The notes: generated by a model not told the origin, from the letters alone. DNA of 64,000 nucleotides from Siphonodentalium dalli (GCA_032622095.1 CP136061.1:248197582-248261581); one strand, 5' to 3'; counted from the first letter of the stretch, positions 1-10,689 are shown. Translations and numbers: made by a program.

Positions 1-306
1 TAATTATATAAATCGAGCAGGTTTGTGTAAAATAAATGATAAGATTTTATAATAATTATATAAATCGAGCAGGTTTGTGTAAAATAAATGATAAGATTTT
101 ATAATAATTATATAAATCGAGCAGGTTGTGTAAAATAAATGATAAGATTTTATAATAATTATATAAATCGAGCAGGTTTGTGTAAAATAAATGATAAGAT
201 TTTATAATAATTATATAAATCGAGCAGGTATGTGTAAAATAAATGATAAGATTTATAATAATTATATAAATCGAGCAGGTTGTGTAAAATAAATGATAAG
301 ATTTTA
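1..306. repeat. Minisatellite, about 52-bp unit, six copies
   Basis: Six head-to-tail copies of an AT-rich unit containing ATAAATCGAGCAGG and AAATGATAAGATTTT. The period is 51-52 bp, with single-base length changes in the T run and the GGTTTG motif. It begins at or before the window edge, so the true array may be longer. An open frame across it on the minus strand only reflects the repeat. Confidence 0.95.
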
Positions 307-354
307 ACCTTTGATTATCTATAATGAATTCTCCCACTTAGTCCATAAATTTTC

Positions 355-420
355 TTTCGAATGGCTATTTTTCATTCGTAGGGATGTTCAGAAAATATAA
401 CAGGCAGATTGTGAAAAGTA
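355..420 (+). mobile_element. TTAA-4 fragment
   Basis: A short piece matching the first third of TTAA-4, including the GGGATGTTCAG core preceded by a degraded TATTATTCATTTGG-like stretch. Neither terminus remains, so this is an old remnant. Confidence 0.5.
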
Positions 421-562
421 AGATAAAATGCCAAGTTGTATTTCAATCCGACCTACTTGTCCTTAAAATGTGAAAAAAATATTTTATAAATGTGTTATTT
501 CAACTTATTTTATCTTCATGTTAATTCTTAAGATTATTGCTGTATTAATTTGGACAAACATA

Positions 563-690
563 GGCTATCTGCTAGATATGTTTTAACATGTACAGAATGC
601 CCATGCTTTGGGTGGGTTTATGTGTGGCTATCGGCTAGATATGTTTTAACATGTACAGAATGCCCATGGTTTGGGTGGGTTTATGTGTGG
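563..690. repeat. Direct duplication, 63-bp unit, two copies
   Basis: Two adjacent copies of a 63-bp unit holding GCTAGATATGTTTTAACATG and GGGTGGGTTTATGTGTGG. They differ at only a few positions, so the duplication is recent. Each unit contains the small palindrome CATGTTAAAACAT on one strand. Confidence 0.9.
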
Positions 691-1087
691 CCTATTGGTT
701 TTGAATAGCAGTAGCACCCTGTATAATTGGTATGGTCTCTAATTAAAGCAGATATAATGAGATATGGCTTGGTGACATGAGGACCCAAACGTGTGCAGCT
801 GTGACGTTCTGACACCAGCTGCCGTATGCATGTAATCACTACATCTCCTTTGATGTCCAATTGGATTATAATACAAACAGCTATTATACCCATTGTTATC
901 AGGAAGTAATTCAGATTTTACTGATAAACCACTGCAATGATATGTATCTCTGTGTTATTATTGCAGTTAAACTTTTAGCAGCTTTAGCAGCGATTGTGTT
1001 CATTTTCATAGGAATCCCCCCCCCCCCTCTGCCACAAATAGGGGAAATTCCTCTGTAAATTATGTTTGGGTTAATCGTAAAACTTAA
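691..1087. other. No feature recognised; C12 run
   Basis: I see no gene, RNA or repeat family here. A 12-base C run lies at 1016-1027. Short frames on both strands look random. Confidence 0.6.
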
Positions 1088-1530
1088 AGTGACTAAAGGC
1101 CTTCGAAGTGGGTTCATGAGAAATAACATTAAGTATGTAAAACACCTATCATCAATATGTATATGAAAGAATAGATGGACTTTGTTCTTATTTTCATTAT
1201 TAATAACTTTCCAATGACAAGAGTTCGCATATTGAAAACAAGCCTTGAAATAGGGTGTCTGTCATTTGCAGAATGAGGTCCCCAGAAGGTGAATTTAGTG
1301 ATGCTACCCCGCATAGCGGGCTAGCATCACCAAATTCACCCTCTGGGGACCTCATTCTGCTTACACCTCAGCATAATGAGTTCCCCAGAGGGTGAATTTG
1401 GTGATGCTAGCCCGCTATGCGGGGTAGCATCACTAAATTCACCCTCTGGGGACCTCATTCTGCAAATGACAGACACCCTATTTCAAGGCTTGATTGAAAA
1501 CATTGTTATGTAAATTGTGCTGTTATCAAT
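1088..1530 (+). repeat. Dispersed repeat L, interrupted by FB8
   Basis: The stretch with CTTCGAAGTGGGTTCATG and TTGTTCTTATTTTCATTATT recurs at 12970-13135 and, inverted, at 56395-56570. Here it is split by the FB8 element at 1239-1492 and resumes with the ATTGTTATGTAAA motif seen in the 56.4-kb copy. That uninterrupted copy therefore acts as the empty site. Confidence 0.7.
1239..1492. mobile_element. FB8 foldback element, complete (hAT-like MITE)
   Basis: Both ends are inverted repeats starting CAAGCCTTGAAATAGGGTG. The interior consists of two foldback hairpins with GAGGTCCCCAGA and TGATGCTACCCCGC arms, joined by a short TTACACCTCAGC spacer. The element is flanked by the identical 8-bp sequence ATTGAAAA (1231-1238 and 1493-1500). 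Eight-base duplications are the hallmark of hAT-type transposition; there is no coding capacity, so the transposase must come from elsewhere. Confidence 0.9.
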
Positions 1531-1748
1531 CAAAGTCCAATTAAATACCAAAGTTTAATAAAAATTTGTTGGTGAAACATTGATGGTCAATTCATTGAAA
1601 AATATTCCAAAAATCACATTTAGAAAAATATAATTGACTTACTACGCGATCAGCAATGTTTGTTGACAAATCACTGTAACAGTTTTATAATCAATAATGC
1701 ATATAAGAATAAAGTTGAGGTATTTCTCCATCTTCATAGTTGTGATAT

Positions 1749-2209
1749 TTAAACCCTTTCAGTGCCAAGTCCGATTTTTGTATCAACCCATGTACCCTGT
1801 GCCAATGCATTCTCTTATATATGCGAGTCGACCATAGGTCGCCTCGCATATATAAGAGACTGCATTGGCCTAACAATTTTTCATCATTTGTTATTATTTT
1901 TTACAATTTTAATAATTTTTTCTTATATTCTTTAACTCTTTCAGTGCCAGACTTATTTTGTAGGTTTAGTGCCAGGGAATCTTACGTTTTTCATGGGCAT
2001 CAAAATTATTACTATGAATACTTGGTGATAGTTTTGAGTGATAACATGCCCCTAAGGATTTGATTTATCCAGTTTTTAAATTCGGTGTACCATGATTATA
2101 AGATTACCCAAAAAAAATTCAATTTTTTTTTTAATAATTTTTTTATGGCCGATTTTACAGACCGTAAATTAGGGCCGATGAGATCGGCCCCTTGCACTGA
2201 AAGGGTTAA
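1749..2209 (+). mobile_element. TTAA-2 element, complete, 461 bp
   Basis: It begins TTAA(A)CCCTTTCAGTGCCAAGTC and ends CTTGCACTGAAAGGGTTAA. Inside are one copy of the shared hairpin (about 1795-1874) and an internal second CTTTCAGTGCCAG motif at 1932-1948, which looks like a duplicated terminus. The rest is AT-rich. The nearest relative is 61189-61641, with the same order of blocks. Confidence 0.88.
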
Positions 2210-3026
2210 CCGATTTTTATATTTGTTGCACCTTTACATCACTCAAATATTTGACAATTTTAAAGGCCTTGAATATGAGACGAAAGTGCCATGGAAAAAC
2301 CTTGAAAAATGTTACAAAATAGCCACGAGTATGTGTAGTGACACTCTATCTCTTTGGAAACCATGTGTGGTTACATTTAATACTTTTTTTTAAATTCACT
2401 TATTTATGTTTACTAAATATCTTTCTGAAACTTTTAGTTGTATTATTTTTTTTTCAAAAATGTTCACCATCTTCACTATAAAAGGATTCTAGATATTCAG
2501 ACACATGGACACTTTCCCTTATATGGAATGTCCACACAGACACAGCTGTCGTGCCTACCTATAATCACCCACGTCTCTTTGATGTCCATAGATAAAAATA
2601 GACATGGACATTATCGTAGCAGAATAATAAAGCGCGGAAATTATGATGCAGCAGATATCATTGTGTGTGATTATATCTGTGGATTTAATGCGATGGATAC
2701 ATTATTTATGGGAGAGAACCGGTCTAATAATAAAAGAGAGATAATAGAGAGACATTGTAAGACCGGTCACCCAGACTGATCATCAAGATACTGGAATTAA
2801 TGAAGAGAATTTCATGGATAACCGTAAAATAAATGGGAGAAGGAATAAATGGGAGGGTCAGAACCGTGGAACAAATCAATAACGCTTCGAGTTCGATACC
2901 GCGCAAAAAACCTACCCCATCATTTGTTTCAGAAGTAAATGAGAGACTGTCGTTAGAAATGGGACGAGTTTCTTTAGAGTTATTGATTGGTTCAGGATTA
3001 ATCAGTAATGAAAAAGAAAGTGCTTT
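2210..3026. other. No feature recognised
   Basis: About 800 bp without a recognisable repeat or gene. Frames of 102 and 113 codons (2085-2393 and 2438-2779) are low-complexity or lack any domain I know, and have no supporting context. Confidence 0.6.
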
Positions 3027-3233
3027 TATTCCGTGTATTGTTCCTTCTTGTTTTTTTCCAAGCCTTGATATAACTGGTCTAGTAATACGGTATTTTATTC
3101 CGTGTATTGTTCCTTCTTGTTTTTTTCCAAGCCTTGATATAACTGGTCTAGTAATACGGTATTTTATTCCGTGTATTGTTCCTTCTTGTTTTTTTCCAAG
3201 CCTTGATATAACTGGTCTATTAATATGGTATTT
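3027..3233. repeat. Tandem repeat, 69-bp unit, three copies
   Basis: Three near-identical 69-bp units with CCGTGTATTGTTCCTTCTTG and AAGCCTTGATATAACTGG. Because 69 is divisible by three and the unit lacks stops in one frame, it produces a 140-codon open frame (2833-3255) that repeats a 23-residue block. I do not regard that frame as a gene. Confidence 0.95.
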
Positions 3234-3556
3234 TGACAGGCAGAAACCTGTCTAACATCATATTGCACCGAACTTAAATCTTACTCTGTCATTGTAACGC
3301 AATTCAATCAATTCTCATACATGACGAAAACAGGGGCACTGAAGTAAGGACATCCCCCCCTCTGCCCTCCTACAAGGACAGCACAAAGTATCCATTTTGT
3401 GTAATGGCAAGAAATACCTCATATATCAACGTAGACATAATTGTTATATTGTCCTCGGAGCAGAATTATATAAATTTTGATACTAAATATGAGTTTCTTC
3501 CTCAAAAAATTACAATGCTGTTACTGTAACATTCAAAAGTTTGTCTCTTCAGCAGT
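3234..3556. other. No feature recognised
   Basis: Unassigned sequence with a C run near 3354 and no gene or repeat family that I can identify. Confidence 0.55.
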
Positions 3557-3799
3557 TTAACACTTTCATGATGGGAGCTGTGCTGGTGCAGCATTAAAGA
3601 TCATGTGCCAGTGCATTCTCTTATATATGCGAGTCTCCCATAGAGAGCCTCGCGTTTATAAGAGAATGAGCTGGCTTACAAGGTCAAGGTAAATGTCAGA
3701 CCAATGTATTCTCTTATGGGAGTCTTGCATTTACAAGAGAATGCATTGGCACAGGGTTTATCACAAAATTTAAGGAAGCTCCAGTCATGGAAGGATTAT
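3557..3799 (+). mobile_element. TTAA-3 element
   Basis: The left end is TTAACACTTTCATGATGGGAGC, with one change from the usual CCCTTTC; the right end is CCAGTCATGGAAGGATTATT, where the last TTAA has mutated. It has two internal hairpins, the first with a CACTGGC-type stem and the second shortened, separated by the ACAAGGTCAAGGTAAAT spacer typical of the family. Confidence 0.85.
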
Positions 3800-3934
3800 T
3801 GGCTAATCTCTGAAGCTTTGAAACACTCTGAGCCTTAGGTTTGAAGAACTAACAACATTAGACCGTTGAAGTGTACCTTGTACATGCCCTCTGTGTGTCT
3901 GATGCTGTTATAAGATTTCTTTACTTAGTATATT

Positions 3935-4310
3935 TGACCCGCCATATTTTACCCTGTGCCAATGCATTCTCTTATATATGCGAGTCGACCATAGGTCGCC
4001 TTGCATATATAAGAGAATGCATTGGCCTAACAATTTTTTACAATTTTAATAATTTGTTCTTGTATTCTTTAACAATTTTATAATTTCACCCATACAGAGC
4101 CCCAGACATACATATGCTTCTATATATGTGTGGGGCTCCCTGCAGGGTAATGGATGTTTTTTATTTTATGTCCTAAAAATTGTAAGAAACATTTATTTAA
4201 AAAACATGATAAAAAATTGTTAGGCCAATACATTCTCTTATATATAAGAGAATGCATTGGCACAGGGTAAAAAAATCCCGACTTCCGACTGGATTTGATA
4301 TGGCGGGTCA
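3935..4310 (+). mobile_element. Inverted-repeat element with GACCCGCCATAT ends carrying the shared hairpins
   Basis: TGACCCGCCATATTTTACCC on the left is mirrored by GATATGGCGGGTCA on the right. Inside are a full shared hairpin (about 3951-4024) and a shortened one (about 4224-4268), plus the AT-rich spacer also found in TTAA-2. The ends are not TTAACCC, so this is a separate family that carries the same hairpin. The target duplication is unclear. Confidence 0.7.
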
Positions 4311-4719
4311 CATATTTCCTCTTGTGTGAAGATAAGTAAAGTCGTCTTGATTTCTACAGCTTGCATCTTATTTTCTTTTATATTCCACACACAAGAACAA
4401 ATCTCACATCTTCTGATAAATTCACAAGTAGTCAGCATGGAGCTCGGTGCCAAAGGTGCCTTTTATCCACTATAGCTTCGTCTCACATCCTCATTTATTC
4501 AATTTATGTCGGAAACGTTTGTCTTTGGTGGCTTTCTGAACCTGACGTGTTGTGTCTGACTTGTTTGGTTCTTGAAAGGTTTCACAACACTCATATTTAT
4601 TTATACAACAAATAGATCTACTCTTTGGTTTTACAACTAAGAAATCTACGCTTTGATATTTTCAGAAATAAATGAGAGATTGTCTTTGGAAACGAGCCTG
4701 TTTATCCTTTATATACATG
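4311..4719. other. No feature recognised
   Basis: Unassigned sequence. An 84-codon frame at 4361-4615 has no recognisable motif. Confidence 0.55.
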
Positions 4720-4875
4720 TACAGTAATGCCCTAAGTAATCGACTCCTTAACCACAGTAGAATTATTGGTAACTTTCCAGGATTTAGTCGGAAATATGGC
4801 TTGTTGCCATTCATCAGAAAGATCTCAGTGAGAGCCTATGTGGTTAAGGAGTCGATTATTTAGGGCATTACTGCA
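4720..4875. mobile_element. TA-FB foldback element, internally deleted right arm
   Basis: Starts TACAGTAATGCCCTAAG and ends GGGCATTACTGCA, so the right TA is mutated to CA. The left arm is complete through GGAAATATGGCTTGTTGCC. The right arm has lost most of its length and jumps from GAGAGCC to TATGTGGTTAAGGAGTCG. TA targets and CAGT termini point to Tc1/mariner-type mobilisation. Confidence 0.85.
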
Positions 4876-5534
4876 CTAGAAGTATCTTCCCTTTGATTTG
4901 TAATGAAAAATGATTCAATTTGGTATTTATAAGCCTATGTTATATGTCAAGTATGGTTTCTAGCAATGGTTGAACTGGGTTAAATCATTTTAACTGGAAA
5001 TCAAGAACCCTTATTACATATATCACACCAAATACATCAAGTCATCGCCTTGAGGCGTGATATTTGCTGGCCCTCCCCTAATAACATAGGCAAACATCAC
5101 ACCTAAATGAAACCTCTAAATCCATTGTAGGTAACTAGCTTATTGAGTCAGTGCAGTATATTGGTACCTTATCTCTTCAACAGATACCTAGGTGTCCAGT
5201 GTGATGTTGAGCTTAACAGTTTAGCGAGACTGGTGTCATCGGGTATTTACACATGTCTGGACAGGTCTGAGCCGTTTGTAAACACACAACTCCGACCTTA
5301 TGTAATTGTAAACATTGGGCATATCTTTCTAAATATTGTCTTAGTCCCTGTCCCTATAAGGCAAGGCAATGAAGGCTTAAATTGAAACTGATGTTAGCAT
5401 TGCTATCTGAACAATTCTCTATTACTCGATTATACACAATATAACCATCGATTTATAAGGCTTCATTGAACTCCGACTTTTAAATCCGTAGTTTATGGTC
5501 TGGTCGGGTATGGGAGGCAGTTAGCTGGACTTTG
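4876..5534. other. No feature recognised
   Basis: About 660 bp of unassigned sequence without repeats from the families in this window. An 80-codon frame at 5143-5385 has no recognisable domain. Confidence 0.55.
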
Positions 5535-6061
5535 TTAAGGTCTATTGGGTGTGGTGAAAATAAGTACAAGCAGAATTTTTTTCAATAACCAGATGTGGTA
5601 AGATAAGACTGTATACCTTTTCATGACAGGAGCTGTGCTGGTGCAGCATTACAAGGTCAAGGTATATATTGTTAGGCCAATGTATTCTCTTATATATGTG
5701 AGACTCACATATATAAGAGAATGCATTGGCACAGGGTTTTTATCTAATTTTCAATTTCATTTGTTTTATGGCCCTCAAAACCCCAGAAGGAGAATGTATT
5801 TTAATGAATGATTTGTGTTGAATATTTATCCATGTGAAAATAAGGCAAAAATTAAACACATACCACATGGTCTGCTTCGAAATAGAAACAGGATTTTGAT
5901 AGTTTTTGAAAATTAAGCTGAATTTTTTTCCTTTTTTTTCAATTTTTCTATAAACACTGTACTCAAATGTTTGGGCTAAATTTGATGAAAAAATGTTTGT
6001 AGTTTAGTTTTGACAAATTATTTTCTTGTCGCCTATTGTCACCACATCCAATATACCTTAA
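5535..6061. mobile_element. TTAA-9 element, 527 bp
   Basis: Left end TTAAGGTCTATTGGGTGTGG, right end CCACATCCAATATACCTTAA, matching as an inverted repeat with two differences. It holds a TTAA-3 fragment at 5617-5745. Its right TTAA is also the left TTAA of the next element (6058-6304). It is the only copy in the window. Confidence 0.75.
5617..5745 (+). mobile_element. TTAA-3 fragment inside TTAA-9
   Basis: CTTTTCATGACAGGAGCTGT followed directly by the spacer and second hairpin. The first hairpin has been deleted between GCATTA and CAAGGTCAAGG, and the right end is eroded after ACAGGGTTTTT. Confidence 0.75.
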
Positions 6062-6304
6062 CCCGGTGGGAGTTGTGCTGGTGCAGCATTAAAGATATTT
6101 TGCCAGTGCATTCTCTTATATATGCGAGTCTGCCATAGGGAGCTTCGCCTATATAGGAGAATGCACTGGCTTACAGGGTCAAGGTAAATATTGTTACGCC
6201 ATTGTATTCTCTTATATATGCAAATACTCGCATATATATAATAGAATGCATTGGCCTAGAGTTTTCAAAAAATTTCTTGAAGCTCCGATCATGGACGGGG
6301 TTAA
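6058..6304 (+). mobile_element. TTAA-3 element, complete
   Basis: TTAA at both ends (6058-6061 and 6301-6304), with two hairpins and the AGGTCAAGGTAAATATTGTT spacer. The left terminus has lost eight bases (TTAACCCGGTGGGAG). It abuts TTAA-9 and shares its TTAA. Confidence 0.85.
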
Positions 6305-7022
6305 ATGATTTAAATTCTGACCCACATCAAAGCAAGCGAGTATTCAGGATTCATGAATTTTATATAATTGAATTTCTTGAGATTTATAGAGTCTCTCTTG
6401 TTATTTTGTCAAAATGTTTCGCTCATAAAGTGGAAAATAAATTATTAAATCCTGCATTTATATTTCAGATCATTGGAATGAGCGAAGAGAGCTAATCAAG
6501 ATAAGGGAGAAACCGCATCCCAGCGAGTGAAGATTACCAATATAATAGAGGATTATGTGACGATTCGTGTGACTGTTACAAACAGTATCATGTGGGATAT
6601 TATTGTGAGATTTTTTGTTCATCTGCTGCTTCCGCTTTCTGTGATAGGTGCGTATATATATATATATATTAGTCTCCATTCATATTGATACCCCTTTTCG
6701 AGGATTTGGGATATACTGGATTACATATGTTCGTCCAAAGTGATATCTTAGCCACTGGTTGTTGGATATCAATTGAATTTGGTACAGATCTTCACTATAG
6801 CTTCCATAGAATAGCTATATGGCCGTGTTTGAATTTTCCATTCATGAGTTATTCTTCTTTGTTGATTTTTGTCCATTTGCCTAAAATATCTTAGCTATGT
6901 GTTATCAGATCTCATAGAAATTTAGTATCAATGTTCATCATAAAATGCTTCAAAGAAGGTTCGCATATTTTATTTTAGAGTTACTCTTGTTTATTTAGAA
7001 ATGCTTGTAATTTGTATTTTGT
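6305..7022. other. Unassigned, with (TA)n and a degenerate repeat V relative
   Basis: A TA dinucleotide tract lies at about 6652-6671. From about 6690 to 6900 the sequence resembles repeat V at 44130-44540, with GAATTTGGTACAGATCTTCA and GAGTTATTCTTCTTTGTTGA. No gene is visible. Confidence 0.5.
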
Positions 7023-7152
7023 TTGTTTTTAAATTTTGGGTCCCGTCCTGGGTATATTTCAATTTTGGGTCCCGTCCTGGGTATATTTCAATTTTGGGTC
7101 CCGTCCTGGGTATATTTCAATTTTGGGTCCCGTCCTGATTATATTTCAATTT
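7023..7152. repeat. Tandem repeat, 29-bp unit, four copies
   Basis: Four copies of a unit containing TTTTGGGTCCCGTCCTGGG and TATATTTCAA. The copies are nearly identical, so expansion is recent. The 29-bp period does not keep a reading frame. Confidence 0.95.
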
Positions 7153-7257
7153 TAAATATCCATGAGATAAATATCAATGGTGGCAACTTCTGGTTGATTC
7201 TTACATTTCAGTGACATTTGTCACTCTCACTACAGAGTTCCAGGTGGGGCCTTTATC

Positions 7258-7527
7258 CATTTCTAAACTAAATGGTTTTTCCCATTCAGTTATAAAAGTA
7301 TAAATAAGAATGGTCTATTATTCATTTGAAGGGGTGTTTGGGATATATTAGCAGATGACAGTTAGACTAAAAGATAATACTTGTGCTGAAGTATTTATAT
7401 TCATTGGTAGGAAATGTTCAGATAATAAGTTCAACAAATTACATATGGTCAATTGTTGAATATATTATCTGATCATTTCCTATGGGATAACTACTCGTCA
7501 ATGATGGTTTACTGTAGAAAGAGTTAA
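7258..7527 (+). mobile_element. TTAA-4 element, left end eroded
   Basis: Has the CCCATTCAGTTATAAAAGTA, GGAAATGTTCAGATAATAAG and GATAACTACTCGTCAATGA blocks in order. The right end is AGAAAGAGTTAA; the left end has lost TTAACCC. The central inverted repeat (TTCAACAAAT...AATTGTTGAA) is degraded. Confidence 0.8.
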
Positions 7528-7892
7528 AGCCAAGAATAGCCTTGAATCTGACAAATGACCATTCATGACCTTGAAGGGTTATTTTGCCATGGTTTTGACA
7601 CCCGATAGCAGTGCCATGTTGACACTGAAAGTTACATGTCAAGTGGAAATTAACATGGGTTTTTCTGCCCTGATATGAAATCAACATTATCAACTTGAAC
7701 TTGAATGCATTGAGACTCAGGATGCAGGCGTTCAGCAGAACTTTAATATCAATGGGGAAACTTTAACAAAATTTGCAAAAAAACAGATATAGAACAGGAT
7801 CTGTTTTGGTAGTCTTACACTAATTGAAGGATTTGATGGTGATGCCACTAACAAACACAAATTTATGCTTGATTATCATATACATAGAGGAT
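7528..7892. other. No feature recognised
   Basis: Unassigned sequence between two elements; no gene or repeat family identified. Confidence 0.5.
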
Positions 7893-8029
7893 CTCACATG
7901 AGTTTCTATTTTATACGGAATTTATCAACCGAGTTCACTAAATTTGATTTGCGCCGAGGTTTACCGAGGCTCAAATAGAATTTAGAGGACGAGGTTGATA
8001 AATAACGTATAAAATAGGACGAGTGTGAG
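7893..8029. mobile_element. Inverted-repeat element, about 137 bp
   Basis: Imperfect arms: CTCACATGAGTTTCTATTTT with ATTTATCAACC on the left, and GGTTGATAAAT with AAAATAGGACGAGTGTGAG on the right. A second, inner complementarity pairs GCGCCGAGG with CCGAGGCTC poorly. It looks like a small MITE, but I see no second copy or clear target duplication. Confidence 0.5.
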
Positions 8030-9150
8030 TTACCTTTTATCACATGATCAAATAAACCCGAAGCAACGCGAAATATTCATCGAAAACAACAATCATACAC
8101 TACAGCGATCGCAAGTTATTTGAAGAACGCCGTGACGTCATCGCACGCGCTGATATTAAACGTGTCTATTACCGATAATTATGAAACTGCTTTTATGGCC
8201 AAATTATGTGATAAATTCTTTTCTATTGAAAGTTTGTCAGCTAATTGAAAATGAAGTCTGCTACTTCATTAGAATCAGAGGCTTCAGAGCAGGGAGGGGG
8301 GGGGGGGGTCATTGAAAATTATAAGAGATACCACATATATCAATAAAAAAGAACTGTTACATCTACATTGTCCTGAGCAAATAATATTAATTTTCATAGC
8401 AAATTATGAGATGGTTACTTCTAAGTGATTCAAATTTCTATTTGACTGGCAAAATTATTTTTTCGGCATTCATTATTCCCAACTGACTAAGGAAACATGA
8501 TATTTTCTGGACATTTTTTTACCGGCACCTCTGAAATTTGAATTGATCTCGAACCCTGCTTTTCAGCAAACTAAAGCCCTTGTAAAACATTTTTAAGTAT
8601 TGTAAATGCCTAAGTTAGCCATGGATTTTCTTCAGAGTTATTGGACTTTGTGATTCTTACTGTATTAAGCTATAGCAGCCAATGCTATTTTTTTCCAATG
8701 ATTCGCCCTGGTGCTTGGTTGGCATTTCATCAATGCAGCAGTAACTTAGCACAATGGATGAGTTTTCATTACGCTCTAACTAATGACGGAGATACGCTTT
8801 GATTGTTTTCGTCAATACTTGCCTGGTATAGATTTCCTGCTGCTAGAAGTAACTAGATCTATCATGATTTGATTGACGTCTCAGCTTTAATGAGATCGTT
8901 TTGCATTGTCTACAGCCGAATGTCTGCATGTGGTATGCAGCGAATTGTTTTAAATTTAACCATATTACCATGGTATACTCACACCAGATTGAATCCATTA
9001 GTCTACCATATATGTTGATGGCTGATGTCATGATGCATATTCCTTATAGCGTGGTGTTTGTGTCTCTCGGTGAGGATACATTTTAAAAGTAAACTGCGGA
9101 GTACGTAGTAGAATTTGCGGAAAAAATGAAAACTAATAATTATGGCATAA
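8030..9150. other. Unassigned sequence with G13 run
   Basis: About 1.1 kb with no recognised repeat or gene. A 13-base G run lies at 8296-8308. Short opposing frames near 8843-9194 show no domain. Confidence 0.55.
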
Positions 9151-9288
9151 ATAAAATACACCCATAGTAGCCGAGAGTCCCACATTTTCACCACTCATGG
9201 TATATTGTGGTTTTTAAACCACTCGTTAAAACCACAATTCCACTCATGGTGAAAATTGGGTACTCTCGGCTACTATGGGTGTATTCTA
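9151..9288. mobile_element. Foldback element, about 138 bp
   Basis: Nearly palindromic: ATACACCCATAGTAGCCGAG on the left is mirrored by CTCGGCTACTATGGGTGTAT on the right, then TTTTCACCACTCATGGT by its inverse, with a short AT-rich centre (TTTTTAAACCACTCG). No relative elsewhere in the window. It behaves like a single-copy MITE. Confidence 0.75.
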
Positions 9289-9376
9289 TATTTGGCCTTA
9301 TTAAGAAATTGTCCAACAATTAACTTTATGGAAATAATTGGGAGTGAGACCAATATATGGGCCTTTATAATAAAGA

Positions 9377-9576
9377 TACAGTAATGCTCTAATTAATCGA
9401 CTCCTTAAACACAGCAGAATTATGGGTAACTTTTCCGGATTTAGTCGGAAATATGGCTTGTTGCCATTCATCGGAAAGCTCTCCCCGAGAGCTTTCCGAT
9501 GAATGCAACAAGCAACTAAATGCAACTAAATTCTGCTGTGTTTAAGGAGTCGATTTATTAGAGCATTTATACTGTA
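9377..9576. mobile_element. TA-FB foldback element
   Basis: TA at both ends with TACAGTAATGCTCTAATT and GAGCATTTATACTGTA. Both arms are present; the right arm lost a block between GCAACAAGC and AACTAAATGC and carries several indels. Paired changes GCTCTAA/TTAGAGC keep the terminal stem complementary. Confidence 0.88.
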
Positions 9577-9894
9577 TATTCAGGATTTCAGTTACTTTAC
9601 ACATACAATTTGCTTTGTGTCACAGAAAAGTTAGGTAAAAACAACACATAATGTATAAACTAATTTTATAAATGTCAAACAATGTCACTTTTAGTATTCA
9701 AATGGTCAGTGATACAATTTCCAGCTTGACATAAACTGACACAAGTTAATGAGACTGCTCTGGACACCATAATTGAAGTTTCCACTACCGGAGTCCAAGA
9801 CAGCTAGGGGTGCCTCTACTGTGGGACTGGGATACGAGCATCCTCCTGCTCATATATTATGGGTATCACAAAACTAGCAAGGGTTCAGTCTGGG
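9577..9894. other. No feature recognised
   Basis: About 320 bp between TA-FB and TTAA-4 with no gene or repeat that I can name. Confidence 0.5.
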
Positions 9895-10154
9895 TTTTAT
9901 ACTAAATGGATTCTTCCATTCATCAGTTATGCATTTGAATGGTCTACTATTCATTTGAAGGGATGTTCAGGTAATAAAAGCAGATCGAAGACAGACAGAC
10001 GCAAAGCTAATACAAGTGCAGAATGATTCATATTCTTTGGTGGGAAATGTTCAGTTAATAAGTTCAACAAACAACCTATATATTTTTTAATTTATTATAT
10101 GAACATTTCTATGGGAACTACTCGTCAATGAGTATTTAATATAGAAAGGATTAA
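9895..10154 (+). mobile_element. TTAA-4 element, left end eroded
   Basis: Runs from TTTTATACTAAATGGATTC to ATATAGAAAGGATTAA. The interior holds GGGATGTTCAGGTAATAAAA and GGAACTACTCGTCAATGAGT. The left CCCTTTC is lost; the right terminus has one change. Confidence 0.82.
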
Positions 10155-10236
10155 ACATTTTATTTGAATATTTGATTTGATTGTTAGAATGGGTCACATC
10201 TATTATAAACGAAGTTCAAATGAAGTCACCATATTC

Positions 10237-10457
10237 TACAGTAATGCCCTAAATAGTCGACTCCTTTAATAACCACAGCAGAATTATGGGTAATTTTTCA
10301 CGATTTAGTTGGAAATATGGCTTGTTGCCATTCATCGGAAAGCTCTCAGTGAGAGCTTTCCTATGAATGGCAACAAGCCATATTTCCGACTAAATCCTGA
10401 AAAATTACCCATAATTCTGCTGTAGTTAAGGAGTCGATTATTTAGGGCATTACTGTA
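10237..10457. mobile_element. TA-FB foldback element, complete, about 221 bp
   Basis: The best intact copy. The two arms of about 105 bases are almost perfect inverted repeats that meet at CTCTCAGTGAGAG. Ends are TACAGTAATGCCC and GGGCATTACTGTA. As RNA or single-stranded DNA it would form one long hairpin. Confidence 0.93.
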
Positions 10458-10689
10458 GTTATCCAATAAATGACAGTTATTGCTATATTTAGCTCTCCTT
10501 TCCATCTAAATTCCAAGGAACTTCTGGGATTGACTCAAGAGACTTTAATAATCAATAATATGCACTTAGTTTCAGTGCTGACTGTACCGAGGTGGTACTT
10601 GATTGAGCTTCTTGGTTTCCAGATGACAGAATTCCCCATGGGGACCCACAGCTGATGCTCAATTCCAGTTGTAGACTAACCCAGCCATA
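10458..10689. other. No feature recognised
   Basis: Unassigned spacer between TA-FB and the degenerate satellite. Confidence 0.5.

Noticed and set aside
1-306. CRISPR-like regular repeats
   Set aside because: Units are directly adjacent with no unique spacers, and the genome is eukaryotic; it is a minisatellite.
2833-3255. 140-codon plus-strand open frame
   Set aside because: Most of it is three copies of a 69-bp tandem unit; the unique N-terminal part shows no domain.
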